Shown: positions 40,601 to 45,199 of the stretch, piece by piece | How the letters are laid out: every line of letters starts with the position of its first letter | How positions within the stretch are numbered: the first letter of the stretch is position 1 | NCBI GenBank assembly: GCA_032158295.1 | Contig: CM063258.1 | Span: 4,298,001 to 4,362,000, forward strand | Origin: Pycnopodia helianthoides | Taxonomy: Eukaryota > Echinodermata > Asteroidea > Forcipulatida > Asteriidae | DNA: 64,000 bases | Direction: 5' to 3' | Notes under the pieces: model-generated | Seen by the model: only the letters and a program-made list of their open reading frames with translations | Database searches by the model: none | What the model was told of the DNA's origin: nothing | Position numbers and translations under genes: made by a program

Positions 40601-42253
40601 ACCCTGACCCCGAAGGGATCCTCGGACTCTAGAAAAAAACCAGGGTACGACCAGACGGCCAACGCCCACGTAGCTAAAGAGTCTGACTCATTTAATGTTT
40701 TGGGTGGTGTTGTGATAAGTTGTGTCTGTTTATTTTTGTTTACATTTCCAAATAACAACAACATCTGTATCTTCTTAATGACTTGACAAAAAAATCTGAA
40801 TTTATAAAACAAAAAAATTTATAGCATTTTTTTATAAGCTTCCCCTATTTGAGTGTCCATGCATACCGCGTGCAAAGCCCTTACATTGCGACTCGTGGAA
40901 TGTGCGTGAATATCAAACAGAAAGAGTTATACAAGTTTGCGTTGGGCTCCACTAACTATAACGAACTCTTAAACACATTAATTAAAACGTGACAATGTAG
41001 TACAATTTTAGATAGAGCTTAATAAGAAATGAACACTTTGAAAAACGTGGTGTGTGACTCATTTTCATCTAAAAAATTGATATAGAAATGTTATTGCGCT
41101 TTCACAATTAATAATGCTGGTGTTACGGGGAAGGGCAAGTCTCATTTTGAATGGTAAGTGGTCGTCTACTGTGACTTGTCACATAGGCCTAATGTTGGAT
41201 TAGTACCAAATTTTCAAGGCTTTCCTTTTCACACATTCGTTGAAACCGTGTTGCCCTTCAAACTTGCAAATCAAGAATATTGAGATTTCAAATTACCACA
41301 CGGTCATCAAATCACCCTTCATTTTGACTTCATTTTACTTAAAACTTAAAGGGAAAGCTCGAGTCAGAACTCCAATCTACCAAAGTTAGCTAAAGTAATA
41401 TAATGCATGAGCAATTGGGGTCCTCGTGCATTTGGAAAAAAGAAAGTATGGTATGACAAAAATGTAACACGGACAAAATGTTTCAGTAAATTTTCACATT
41501 ATTGTAGACTAAATAAGTGTTTGACAAAGTTGTACTTCATGAACCGTCTTGAAACTGTTGTAAATTGGAATACGTTTTGCTAAAGAAAGAATAAAGATGC
41601 TCGTAGTTGCTTTCTCACATGGGCTGATTAAAATAGACAACGTTGAAAATACGACTTACAAAAATAAAGAAAAAATTATGTTGTCAGTTTTAAAAAAAAA
41701 ACATTCATCAAAGTTCTTATAACAAGAATCTGAAAGGGTTCGTTTTTTTTCATTCATAAATGGCCAACTTGCACGTGCAGCCTAACGGCCAATCACGGCG
41801 GCTTGCGGTTAAGCGTCATCGATTTAATTTTCGATCTAGGACGGGTGTGGTCAACGTAAGGGAATGCCTCAAGGTTCCTCACGGGTATGCCTCAATGCAG
41901 CGCAATGAGACCCAGAATCTAAACCACAAACTCGGTTTTCAAATATTTAAGTAAATGCCTCAAACAGCTAAATAAAATATGGAATCTACTTGCTTTCGCA
42001 GCTATTTACTCTTTTCATAACATTTATGCAACAGATTCAGTTGGATCACCATTTAGTTCAAGAGCGCCAACCCCGCCCATTAACGACAATTTAAGCTGTA
42101 ACTGAAAATAATACTCTCAAGAACTTTTCAAATCTGGCTGATAATAATATACGTAAGACTTGTTACCTGAGTTAGTGGTTTGGCGAAGTACGGTGAAGCT
42201 AAACATAAGAGGCAGACTGCCACGGAGGCAACGCCGAGTAACCTGGACTCCAT
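67..42253 (-). CDS. ADAMTS-like secreted metalloprotease with TSP1 array and TSP1-CUB array (44 exons, 3'-incomplete)
   Basis: Predicted secreted zinc metalloprotease of the ADAMTS (M12B) group. I joined 44 coding exons by GT-AG borders (one GC-AG) and matching phase. Exons, 5' to 3' on the minus strand: 42253-42167, 38615-38564, 38178-37913, 37399-37204, 36044-35899, 35663-35580, 35388-35291, 34706-34557, 34206-34072, 33609-33450, 33023-32925, 32429-32359, 31269-31102, 30149-29936, 29772-29587, 28850-28481, 27605-27426, 25724-25579, 25348-25135, 24584-24430, 23278-23071, 22678-22289, 21369-21169, 20666-20519, 20150-19963, 18863-18685, 17930-17743, 16603-16406, 15726-15585, 14294-14110, 12496-12306, 11682-11538, 10700-10507, 9775-9581, 9039-8898, 8426-8248, 7038-6847, 5956-5815, 4566-4376, 4102-3908, 3435-3294, 2605-2421, 1625-1422, 208-67. 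About 2,547 codons, continuing left of the window. Frame errors in exons 16, 26 and 31 look like single-base indels. The family is firm; the full architecture is my exon chaining, without transcript support. Confidence 0.88.
580..830. mobile_element. Family C foldback element (GGGCCCAATTTCAT termini) with internal 17-base tandem repeat
   Basis: Starts TGGGCCCAATTTCATAGAGC and ends GCTCTACGAAATAGGGTCC, an imperfect inverted pair. Inside, at 597-681, about five copies of a unit close to AAGCACAAAAAGTAGCT stand in tandem. No ORF. Confidence 0.72.
925..1318. mobile_element. TTAA-flanked miniature element, family A, copy 1
   Basis: Starts TTAAAGGAACATTACAGAAT and ends with its reverse complement followed by TTAA. 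Length about 394. No coding capacity. It lies in the intron 5' of exon 44. TTAA target duplication plus short inverted termini is typical of piggyBac-type non-autonomous elements. Confidence 0.85.
1422..3435 (-). CDS. Exons 41-43: TSP1 T17 + CUB8
   Basis: Exon 41 (3435-3294) is TSP1 with CSRPCGGGVQVREVDC. Exon 42 (2605-2421) is the CUB first half with FEYSCNYLYTNPSGCVSLLF and FELPEPNADGIC. Exon 43 (1625-1422) is the second half with FSYRICGRSIPDTVV, LNVTLITDG and GEGYQLYNLYSLPCP, ending in ADAWQD, the lead strand of T18. Exon 43's donor is GAC|GTAAGT. Confidence 0.87.
3596..3765. repeat. Degenerate tandem repeat
   Basis: Four imperfect units with GTCAAGAATAATGAACTATG followed by GAGTTTT and TCGGTCA. 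In the intron between exons 40 and 41. Confidence 0.7.
3908..5956 (-). CDS. Exons 38-40: TSP1 T16 + CUB7
   Basis: Exon 38 (5956-5815) is TSP1 with CDVSCGGGIQTREVYC. Exon 39 (4566-4376) is the CUB first half: SFITSPDYPEEYPVSINC and LFVLLDLEDG. Exon 40 (4102-3908) is the second half: RRFCGSSIEADWRS, VNVLFSSNEE and GFRAYVNFIECPDF. A LINE fragment with a tetranucleotide tail lies in the intron between exons 38 and 39. Confidence 0.88.
4963..5156. mobile_element. Family C foldback element
   Basis: CAGGGCCCAATTTCATAAAG at the left and CTTTATGAAATTGGGCCCAG at the right: 20-base near-perfect inverted termini. It lies in the intron between exons 38 and 39 of the protease. Confidence 0.8.
5438..5771 (-). 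mobile_element. LINE 3' fragment with tetranucleotide tail
   Basis: On the minus strand 5771-5535 encodes STRSKHSW-like and GAFSVAAPRIWNSLPYSIRQ, then FKTSLKSHLFKRA, the conserved end of non-LTR reverse transcriptases. It is followed at 5497-5438 by a (TTGA)n run, as CR1-like LINEs often end. 5'-truncated; in the intron between exons 38 and 39. Confidence 0.7.
6301..6510. mobile_element. Inverted-terminus element J, copy 1
   Basis: GCCCGATATGGGTTAGAGGG at the left, CCTCTGCCCAATATCGAGC at the right, with homopolymer C and G tracts and interior CACACTATTTTCCTCTTGTA. In the intron between exons 37 and 38. Confidence 0.7.
6847..9039 (-). CDS. Exons 35-37: TSP1 T15 + CUB6
   Basis: Exon 35 (9039-8898) is TSP1 with CNARCGGGTQERIVRC; the CSxTCG Ser and Thr are replaced. 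Exon 36 (8426-8248) is the CUB first half: LVSSPGYNDDYLTMLDC and ISFLDFEVQSC. Exon 37 (7038-6847) is the second half: LCGDTLPLLYQSASGDV and TTAKGFNLFLTFVPCP. Phases follow the 0-1, 1-0, 0-0 pattern. Confidence 0.88.
8725..8832. repeat. Short tandem duplication
   Basis: ACTACTGCGGCTAGTTACTG, then GTTCCCCTTTCAAAAACGTG, is repeated after 54 bases with a few changes. In the intron between exons 35 and 36. Confidence 0.75.
9581..11682 (-). CDS. Exons 32-34: TSP1 T14 + CUB5
   Basis: Exon 32 (11682-11538, phase 0 to 1) is TSP1 with CSVTCGSGIRTRDVAC and CNTGVECP. Exon 33 (10700-10507, phase 1 to 0) is the CUB first half with FLTSPGFPDDYANNLNC and RIVFLETYLGG. Exon 34 (9775-9581, 65 codons) is the second half with ATLTFITDESDTNRGFNMY. 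All frames are open and phases match. Confidence 0.88.
10291..10460. mobile_element. Interspersed repeat family D, short copy
   Basis: Shares GTGGCTTCTTGTATAACGCT, CACTCAGTGACGCTCAAGGC and GGTGCTGTGGCGCAATATGC with copies at 12761 and 52321. In the intron between exons 33 and 34. Confidence 0.65.
10783..10946. repeat. Foldback element with paired TGACGTCA palindromes
   Basis: GGTTCATACTTCAAGCGAAT and GCGAATTTTGACGTCAC at the left pair with GTGACGTCAAAATTCGC and AGGAAGTATGAACC at the right. A 28-base A run precedes it. In the intron between exons 32 and 33. Confidence 0.8.
11913..12014 (-). mobile_element. tRNA-like SINE head, family S2
   Basis: Minus strand reads GGGCTAGATAGCTCAGTTGG (A box), a CCGG anticodon-arm stem and a B-box-like GTTTCAAGTCC, then TTTTTCTTTGTTCAACCCCA. 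The copy at 51458 has the same flank, so both are retroposed. The acceptor ends do not pair. Confidence 0.7.
12306..15726 (-). CDS. Exons 29-31: TSP1 T13 + CUB4, exon 31 frame-broken
   Basis: Exon 29 (15726-15585, 142 nt) is TSP1: CSATCGEAVQTRVVSC and CVVPECP. Exon 30 (14294-14110) is the CUB first half (ISNPEGCMSIDFLSFELQ). Exon 31 (12496-12306, 191 nt) is the second half. Its frame is lost at the GGGG run 12375-12378: before it reads VFRTDDAVVA, after it YVAYISFKPCPINAFIPG in another frame. One extra base there would give 192 nt and the phase 0 that exon 32 needs. A single-base deletion is likely. Confidence 0.82.
12761..13127. mobile_element. Interspersed repeat family D, longest copy (SINE-like on minus strand)
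   Basis: Read on the minus strand it begins near GGGTTCGAGTCCCAGTCGTG, a B-box-like motif, then CACTTGTGTCCTTAAGCAAG, and ends TATAAGAAGCCACTATTATT. This order fits a tRNA-derived SINE with a short tail. Confidence 0.65.
13216..13315. repeat. Foldback element
   Basis: GGCCCGACGTTTCAACCCTA, then GCAGAGCCTTTTTC, pairs with GAAAGACTCTGCTAGGGTCG and AAACGTCTGGCC. In the intron between exons 30 and 31, next to repeat D. Confidence 0.75.
14967..15341. mobile_element. Family A miniature element, copy 2 (opposite orientation)
   Basis: Same inverted termini and TTAA borders as the copy at 925, read on the other strand, about 375 bases. It lies in the intron between exons 29 and 30 of the protease. 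Confidence 0.85.
15957..16127. mobile_element. Inverted-terminus repeat family E
   Basis: AGGCCTTTGAATTTCACCTT to GTGTAATTCCAGGCATG, with AAAGGGCACTTCC(A/G)TTGGAA in the middle, as at 24734. In the intron between exons 28 and 29. Confidence 0.6.
16406..17930 (-). CDS. Exons 27-28: CUB3, directly after CUB2
   Basis: Exon 27 (17930-17743, phase 1 to 0) encodes CSSEIVTSGQAVYSPNYPDE and the QFLDFNIQ strand. Exon 28 (16603-16406, 66 codons) encodes LCGDELPLPFYSASGLITV and FVECTEGLWFTTEFGE, the last being the lead strand of the next TSP1. No TSP1 exon was found between exons 26 and 27, so CUB2 and CUB3 are adjacent, unlike all other units. Confidence 0.87.
16661..16922. repeat. Compound tetranucleotide microsatellite
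   Basis: (CAAT)n changes to (CAGT)n at about 16706 and back to (CAAT)n after 16820, with a few broken units. In the intron between exons 27 and 28; open frames across it are artefacts. Confidence 0.93.
17979..18211. repeat. Foldback element
   Basis: ATAGACACAATCGGCGACCG, then TAGTCATGCGACTCATAGTG, pairs with CACTATGAGTCACGTGACTA and CGGTCACCGATTGTGTCTAT. Inner arms GAAAAGCATGGCTGC and GCAGCCATGCTTTTC also pair. In the intron between exons 26 and 27. Confidence 0.85.
18258..18583. mobile_element. Interspersed element G, copy 1
   Basis: TAGACCATGTGACCTGTGAC to ACATGGTCTATA, with short inverted termini (TAGACCATGT and ACATGGTCTA) and interior ACAAAAGAGCCACAGAGCCT, shared with 57229-57566. Confidence 0.75.
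18685..20666 (-). CDS. Exons 24-26: TSP1 T12 + CUB2, exon 26 frame-broken, GC donor after exon 25
   Basis: Exon 24 (20666-20519) is TSP1 (CSVTCGEGVETRSVVC). Exon 25 (20150-19963) is the CUB first half (VESPEFPLSYPNNVSC) and uses the donor AAG|GCAAGT. Exon 26 (18863-18685) is the second half: LTLCGNQGPEVVFTS, VIVAFSSNE and GFGFNL. In the phase-0 frame exon 26 reaches TGA at 18692-18690. Its 179 nt give phase 2, but exon 27 needs phase 1. One base fewer in the AAAA run at 18698-18701 would continue as FILDPG into SPCSSE of exon 27. Confidence 0.8.
19472..19731. repeat. 31-base minisatellite
   Basis: About eight units built on TTTGCACTGGTGAGGCACAC plus CTGCATGGAAG, with small length changes. 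All three minus-strand frames stay open across part of it by periodicity, not by coding. In the GC-AG intron between exons 25 and 26. Confidence 0.9.
20930..21052. mobile_element. Family C fragment
   Basis: Contains ACCAGAATAAGGTTACCAGC, GCTTAGCAGAAAACTTC and AAGCAGCTCTACGAAAATGG, shared with the element at 580-830; only the right terminus is clear. Confidence 0.55.
21169..22678 (-). CDS. Exons 22-23: TSP1 T11 + CUB1
   Basis: Exon 22 (22678-22289, 390 nt, phase 0 to 0) encodes a whole TSP1 core (CSATCGSGEEFRSVVC) and the first half of a CUB domain (CDTTTILEG ... SSPGFGNGENYPNDFDC) without the phase-1 intron that separates these in later units. Exon 23 (21369-21169, 67 codons) gives the second half, ending in the lead strand of T12 (TSEWSE). 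CUB signs: NYPND, the FxAFDLE strand and the C-x-x-D-F-L-E motif. Confidence 0.85.
21553..21660 (+). mobile_element. SINE family S1, degraded copy interrupted by a hairpin element
   Basis: GGCTCAAATCCCCTTGTGAC and TAAATTGCTTCTCTTAACCC match the SINE body. The hairpin element at 21664 follows; a tail-like GCGCTATACAAGAACCAAGT appears at 22242-22261. Confidence 0.5.
21664..21781. repeat. Foldback element F with long perfect arms
   Basis: CTAAGAGAGGTTTGCGGTAA at 21664 pairs perfectly with TTACCGCAAACCTCTCTTAG ending at 21781; pairing continues through CACCATGTTAAAATCTCTT. The centre is about 40 bases. Confidence 0.85.
21853..22136. repeat. Foldback element
   Basis: ATATCGTCGGCTCAGTGCTA, then TAAGGTC, at the left pairs with GACCTTATAGTTCTAAGCCG and ACGATAT at the right. 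In the intron between exons 22 and 23. Confidence 0.7.
22785..23028. repeat. Foldback element
   Basis: ATGCGATCAAGCTAAATGAG at 22785 pairs with CTCATTTAGCTTGATCGCAT ending at 23028, a perfect 20-base inverted terminus. In the intron between exons 21 and 22. Confidence 0.82.
23071..24584 (-). CDS. Exons 20-21: TSP1 repeats T9 and T10
   Basis: Exon 20 (24584-24430, ends phase 2) encodes CSVTCDVGVQSRLVYC and CNTGVDCP. Exon 21 (23278-23071, ends phase 0) encodes YGWGACSVTCGGGIEMR and CNLDPC, then the lead strand TTSAWTE, which keeps one Trp. The 1.15 kb intron between them has no recognised element beyond AT-rich sequence and scattered short repeats. Confidence 0.84.
24734..24878. mobile_element. 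Inverted-terminus repeat family E, best copy
   Basis: AGGCCTGGAATTTCATCTTG at the left and TGTAATTCCAGGCCTGGG at the right: inverted termini. Interior AAGGGCACTTCCGTTGGAAT. Further fragments at 13486-13590 and a deletion copy at 32526-32601. Confidence 0.65.
25135..25724 (-). CDS. Exons 18-19: TSP1 repeats T7 and T8
   Basis: Exon 18 (25724-25579, ends phase 2) encodes CSETCGDGLRLRPVVC and CNLQSCE. Exon 19 (25348-25135, ends phase 0) encodes FGACNCSGIQTRLVIC. In T8 the core is degenerate: CNCSG replaces CSxTCG, so the O-fucose site is lost while the overall Cys pattern is mostly kept. Confidence 0.82.
26098..26330. repeat. 141-base tandem duplication
   Basis: GTTTTTGCTTTGCATTTATG, then GCTTTCCATAGTTTTCCAAC, at 26098 recurs at 26239 with few differences; the second unit is partial. 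In the intron between exons 17 and 18. Confidence 0.85.
26770..27190 (-). mobile_element. LINE 3' fragment (reverse transcriptase C-terminal region), frameshifted
   Basis: Minus-strand reading gives LQNSAARLLTYTKKYSHITP, LQSLHWLPVEKRITFKILL and, in another frame, GNRSFSYLGPKHWNDLPIEI and FKTQLKTYLFEQ. These are hallmarks of the C-terminal part of non-LTR retrotransposon ORF2. The frame change shows it is dead. It lies between exons 17 and 18 and is followed by an (AAT)n run at 26637-26662. Confidence 0.78.
27426..27605 (-). CDS. Exon 17: TSP1 repeat T6
   Basis: 180 nt, phase 0 to 0. It encodes CSVTCGSGVRTRDVQC, then VCDLAVCP and the lead strand TYLYQFGTFGE. Donor GAG|GTAAGG. A LINE 3' fragment on the same strand lies in the intron downstream in the gene. 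Confidence 0.85.
28174..28300. repeat. Foldback element K (GGCCGTGTCCGAATT arms)
   Basis: GGCCGTATCCGAAATGACAG and CTACGGCTAG pair with CTAGCCGTAG and TAATTCGGACACGGCC. Related copies at 55041-55143 and 56261-56373. Confidence 0.72.
28481..28850 (-). CDS. Exon 16: two TSP1 repeats (T4, T5) with a one-base frame break
   Basis: This exon carries two TSP1 repeats with no intron between them: CSVTCGTGVQTRQIYC and GACSVSCGNGIETRVVVC. It is 370 nt long, one more than a multiple of three, although both flanking introns are phase 0. The frame changes at 28736-28742, after EDANLATL. Removing one base there would continue as ATQVNCTQVACP, which fits the TSP1 C-terminal pattern of the neighbours. A single-base insertion, by assembly or allele, is the best explanation. 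Confidence 0.8.
29587..29772 (-). CDS. Exon 15: TSP1 repeat T3
   Basis: 186 nt, phase 0 to 0. It starts CSVTCGSGQQTRTVTC and ends with CSVNVACED and then SIRYIAGQLSG, the lead-in strand of the next repeat. The intron sits just before the CSxTCG motif, as in most TSP1 exons of this gene. Confidence 0.85.
29773..31101 (-). other. Introns around exon 14, no recognised element
   Basis: Apart from exon 14 (30149-29936) I see only AT-rich intron sequence, without inverted termini, SINE boxes or long tandem repeats. Confidence 0.5.
29936..30149 (-). CDS. Exon 14: TSP1 repeat T2
   Basis: 214 nt, phase 2 in and phase 0 out. Motifs: GQCSVTCGVGFQVRTIIC at the start and NCNTGVTCP at the end, then ASYFLGEFGQ, which is the N-terminal strand of the next repeat. 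Canonical TSP1 Trp residues are replaced (F at -3, L at -6 relative to the first Cys). The CSVTCG site would suit O-fucosylation. Confidence 0.85.
31102..31269 (-). CDS. Exon 13: first, atypical TSP1 repeat (T1)
   Basis: 168 nt, phase 2 in and out. It encodes FWLTSSFVCDASTCIATR and ends TQPCEDNACR, with TSP1 cysteine spacing but without the CSxTCG core (CDASTC instead). It joins the Cys-rich segment to the regular TSP1 repeats. Its 3' intron is short of features; its 5' intron holds a 22-base minisatellite and a foldback element. Confidence 0.75.
31381..31957. repeat. 22-base minisatellite
   Basis: Tandem array of a unit GGTGTTTCGACTGAGGGACC followed by TA, about 25 units. It is nearly perfect from 31561 to 31830 and diverged at both ends (TTTTGACAGAGGAATC-type units). 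In the intron between exons 12 and 13. Confidence 0.92.
32053..32282. repeat. Foldback element F, longer copy
   Basis: CAATCAAGTGAGGTTTGC at the left pairs with GCAAACCTCACTTGATTG at the right; inner arms include CAACTCGGCGTTTC and GAAACGCCGAGTTG. It shares the GGTTTGCGGTGACACCATGTG-type arm with 21664-21781. One-arm relatives lie at 13712-13750 and 56575-56625. Confidence 0.8.
32359..33023 (-). CDS. Exons 11-12: ADAMTS disintegrin/Cys-rich segment
   Basis: Exons 33023-32925 (33 codons) and 32429-32359 (ends phase 2). They carry EICKALLCKTG, PPLDGTRCGTKRD and ICIQGEC, matching the ADAMTS pattern C..L.C....DGT.CG....C..G.C that follows the catalytic domain. After it the chain goes straight into TSP1 repeats. 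I saw no usual long Cys-rich plus Cys-free spacer block. Confidence 0.8.
32526..32601. mobile_element. Family E deletion derivative
   Basis: Only 76 bases: AGGCCTGGAATTTCAGCTAT joined to CGTGTAAATCCAGGCCTGGG. Termini are kept and the middle is lost, in the intron between exons 11 and 12. Confidence 0.6.
33450..35663 (-). CDS. Exons 6-10: reprolysin zinc metalloprotease domain
   Basis: Exons 35663-35580, 35388-35291, 34706-34557, 34206-34072 and 33609-33450. Exon 6 gives VNLRITEIKII and exon 7 LDNFCSWQMG, both standard strands and helices of ADAMTS catalytic domains. The active site is split by the intron between exons 8 and 9: H355-E-I-G-H359 then SLGMYH365D, the three zinc-binding histidines with E356 as catalytic base. 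NIMA with M379 is the Met-turn. All key residues are present, so the enzyme is predicted active. Exon 10 adds NASQQCAMTF and begins the C-terminal subdomain. Confidence 0.92.
33578..33875. repeat. 154-base tandem duplication spanning the exon 10 acceptor
   Basis: TATCCTTCAAGCACTTGGAT at 33581 recurs at 33735, and the match continues through AAGTAAATT(G/C)ACAAAGATC to about 33875. It copies the first about 30 bases of exon 10 and its acceptor into the upstream intron. Confidence 0.85.
35899..36044 (-). CDS. Exon 5: furin-type site and start of catalytic domain
   Basis: 49 codons, phase 1 in and phase 0 out. It contains NERQRRS, a furin-type RxRR site after residue 212, followed by IYVEASVVADDMMFKTYG, which resembles the first strand of reprolysin catalytic domains (vE..vvaD..m...yg). 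This places the boundary between propeptide and mature enzyme. Confidence 0.85.
36074..36460. mobile_element. Family A miniature element, copy 3
   Basis: About 387 bases in the intron between exons 4 and 5. The left border is TTCA instead of TTAA. The right TTAA is shared with the left border of a family B element starting at 36457, so the two are fused end to end. Confidence 0.83.
36457..36799. mobile_element. Family B miniature element (AAAGGC...GCCTTT termini), copy 1
   Basis: Starts TTAAAGGCGGTGGATACTTT and ends with an imperfect inverted copy (ACTACCTTTAA). Internal landmarks shared with other copies: GAAAGCACACAATTCTA-like centre, GACCAATTGAGCCCAA and TTATGCATA. No ORF. Confidence 0.75.
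37204..38615 (-). CDS. Exons 2-4: propeptide
   Basis: Exons 38615-38564 (52 nt, ends phase 1), 38178-37913 (266 nt, ends phase 0) and 37399-37204 (196 nt, ends phase 1) encode about residues 30-200. The segment FEAFGQDFNLHLEG matches the reprolysin-family propeptide, which typically has F-x-A-F-x-x-x-F-x-L-x-L. The propeptide is expected to keep the zymogen inactive until furin-type cleavage. A 117-base tandem repeat abuts the exon 3 donor in the intron between exons 3 and 4. Confidence 0.82.
37562..37914. repeat. 117-base tandem repeat abutting the exon 3 donor
   Basis: Two near-identical units (37681-37797, 37798-37914) and a diverged one (37562-37680). Each ends GAAACTTTGTGTACC on the plus strand, which on the minus strand is the GTACACAAAG of the exon 3 donor. 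Confidence 0.9.
38616..42166 (-). other. Large first intron of the ADAMTS-like gene
   Basis: 3.5 kb, AT-rich, with small chance ORFs only. I recognised no mobile element, RNA or further coding exon in it. First introns often hold enhancers, but nothing in the sequence marks one. Confidence 0.6.
42167..42253 (-). CDS. Exon 1: signal peptide
   Basis: First coding exon, 29 codons, ending in phase 0 at a CAG|GTAACA donor. The ATG at 42253 opens a short polar start (MESR), a hydrophobic stretch rich in Leu, Val, Ala and Cys, and a likely cleavage region around SPYFAKP. This is a typical secretory signal and marks the start of the protease. The next coding exon is 3.5 kb away, so the link rests on order, phase and the lack of another start exon. 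Confidence 0.8.
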
Positions 42254-42393
42254 GACGGCGGACAGACGGATGATGAACCAGCACAAACCGTCTTAGCACC
42301 AAAATTAGAAGACTGTACTCACTTTGCCGATAAGTGATTCCCGATTCAAGGAACTCTCTCCCAACTAAAAGCCCCTCCTGAAACGGCTCCTAC

Positions 42394-42403
42394 TCTTTTT
42401 ATT
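42394..42403 (-). promoter_or_regulatory. Possible TATA-like box of the ADAMTS-like gene
   Basis: Read on the minus strand, the AT-rich run AATAAAAAGA sits in GC-rich sequence about 140 bases upstream of the ATG at 42253. That spacing suits a TATA-like element with a start site near 42365 and a 5' UTR of about 110 bases. No other promoter evidence was seen. Confidence 0.35.
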
Positions 42404-42591
42404 CCCCCACTGAAGTGAGTTACGTAAGCGCTCCTCTCAAGTCTTTCATAGTTAAATCTGTGGCGTCTTATACGTCTCATTTGTGGAAAGGGGTTTTCTG
42501 ATTAGAAAGTGATTCGGAGGGACGAATCGATTAATCAATTATGACTGAATCAAGTTATCAGGTTTTACAAAAAAATGATTATCTATTATAT

Positions 42592-42982
42592 TTAAAGGAA
42601 CATTACAGAATTGGTTTTTGCTAACAAAACAGTTGCTGGCAGTGTAAGCATTTATGTAACCCAACCATATACATAAACTGACAAACCTGTAGAAGTTCGA
42701 GATCATCGGCCATCTGGGTCACGAGAAAATAGTGAAAAACCGATTACACATTTGCATGAAATCATATAGATTCAACAAATGAATAAAACGCTCACTGAGC
42801 GATAAACTCCAATCGGAGAATCGGTTTATTCATTTCTCATCAAATATGGCATTTAAGACATAAACATTTCAAGGGATATTCTCCACTACCATCATCATTA
42901 GACCGTGCAAGTTTTATGTAAATCTGTGATCAAAAATATATTTTACAAGTTTTTTCTTACCAATTCTGTAATGTTCCTTTAA
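42592..42982. mobile_element. Family A miniature element, copy 4
   Basis: About 391 bases with TTAA at both ends, 340 bases upstream of the protease ATG. It is the nearest element to that promoter region. Confidence 0.85.
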
Positions 42983-44719
42983 GGAAACGATTGGCGTAGA
43001 AAATAATGTTTTATTTAGGACTGACCACAAAATATGCTTGCATACAAAAGTGCTGGTACATGCTCCTCTTAAAAAGGGGTTTGGCATGTAACTTAATTTC
43101 TCCATTAACAGACAGGGACAAGATAAATTTGTTTGAGAAAATACGAAGACGATTTGTTGACACTTCAGTTTTATTCAATGAAATGAAAGTGTCAAGATGA
43201 CTTTCAAAACCCAAGCTTATCAGCACAAAATTAAACATTTGAAAGTTGAAATACAATATTGTTCTTCACTTCTGAAATGTGTATATACAATCAAAAATAA
43301 ATTCGCATTGTTTCAAACCGATTAATTTTTATTGAAGCTCTGGGAAAGAAACATGAACACACAAACACATGTAGCCAATTTACATGAAGTGCAAAAACGG
43401 GTCTTCCCTCTAACCGAGTGGTCCTGTCTTTTCATCCCATTGTTACCGAGTGATGAAGCCAGGGCCAGGACCCGTGGAATGTCCCCGTTTCTTTCGGCGT
43501 GATTGTCTAGTCGTTTGCTCTGAACAGAACGCCCAATTCCGGACAATGCGTACAAAATCACTCGCTATGACTTGAATAATACCCGTCAATGCTTGACCCT
43601 CGTAATAGGGGTTACGAAAAAAGGAGGATGCCCAGTCTTAGAGTAAGATAGCAATTTTATTTGTCATCCACGAAGATAAGCAAAGGTTACACTGACCTCG
43701 CGAAGGGAGCTAACACATGATAATTTTATAAACTTGTTATGAAAACTTACACATACAATATACACGGTCATCATTTTGGATGGCCCCACCAGCCACGAAC
43801 TATCACACAGTCCACCACCGCCATCCCTCATCAAAGACAAATCCGGCTTTACTGGAATTTTTTTAAAAGTATGCCCCAATGCTCCATAGCTGTAGGCCAA
43901 GGTTACAAAAACCACGCCGTTCACCCGGCACACCTTGGCGTCTCACAATTAACCATGTGCTTCGTAAAGTGTAGTTTATGAATGCTTTATCGATTAAAAC
44001 CCTGCGATGCCAGCGTTCTGTACGTTCGGAAAAACGTGTTTACCTCCTTTACAATGTTGATTTCAATAAACAAAATTCAAAGCTAATAACCCTTCAAAAC
44101 GTTGTAGAGATAGTTTGGCAAGAACAAAATATTAAAAAAATTATTTTTCAATTTTTATTTCTCTCTGAATAATATTTTTTTTACACTGCGAAAACGAAAC
44201 GTTTGTTGTACACTACCCTAAAGTGTTTTATAATATAACTGTGGATTCGGATTCCATGGGTCATGTCTAAACGGTCATAGGCCATGTCAATCGGGCCTGA
44301 CTGGGGATACAACTTAAAGGGTTTCACCTGTTTTTGCTAAATAAAATGAACGAGTAATTAAGGAAAATGTGTTTTCGGTCTATTGGTTGCAGACCTGTAG
44401 GCCATCGGAGGGTTTAAGCTTTAGAAGCCAACTGTATAAATTTTATCACAGGAAATTGTGAACTTTTAACAACTTTACTTCAACGCTGGCAACCTTTTAG
44501 ATGATAGTGCATATCACCAAAACCCAAAACAATTTCCAACTAAGAAAATAAACTGCATCACTTTGCGAAAACCATACCCGAATATTATGCTATAACCATC
44601 AGATCTTTACTGCATTGAGTTTTATAAGTTTACACAAAGCTAACTAGTCGACAGGTAAATAGTTTTCTTTCATTTTTACTTTAAAGAGTTTACGACAACG
44701 AGTAATCCTTCTGTCTTAA
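42983..44719. other. Intergenic stretch without recognised gene
   Basis: AT-rich DNA between two family A elements. On the minus strand 43561-43322 is a 79-codon open frame containing KTRFCTSCKLATC that I cannot assign. No splice structure or other supporting feature was seen. Confidence 0.5.
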
Positions 44720-45089
44720 TTAAAGGAACATTACAGAATTGGTATTTGTAAAATATACTTTTGATCACAGATTTACATAAAACTTACACGGTCTAATGAT
44801 GATGATAGTAGAAAACATCCCTGAAATATTTCTGTCTGAAATGCCATATTTGATGAGAAATGAATAAACTAATTTTCCGATTGGAGTTTATCGCTCAGTG
44901 AGCGTTTTATTCATATGATTTCATGCAAATGTGTAATCGGTTTTTTACTATTTTCTCGTGACCCAGATGGCCGATCGATCTCAAACTTCTACAGGTTTGT
45001 CAGTTTATGTATACGGTGGATTACATAAAGTGCTTACACTGCCAACAACTGTTTTGTTAGCAAAAACCAATTCTGTAATGTTCCTTTAA
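44720..45089. mobile_element. Family A miniature element, copy 5
   Basis: About 370 bases, opposite orientation to copy 4, clean TTAA borders. First member of a cluster upstream of IMP3. Confidence 0.85.
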
Positions 45090-45199
45090 AAGAGAGCGAA
45101 ACGTTTTTAATGATAAAGTAACGTCATCGTGACGTAGTAAAGCCGAAAACACCCTCACGTCATTGATAAAGTAAATCGTAACCTGGAATCATTCACCTT

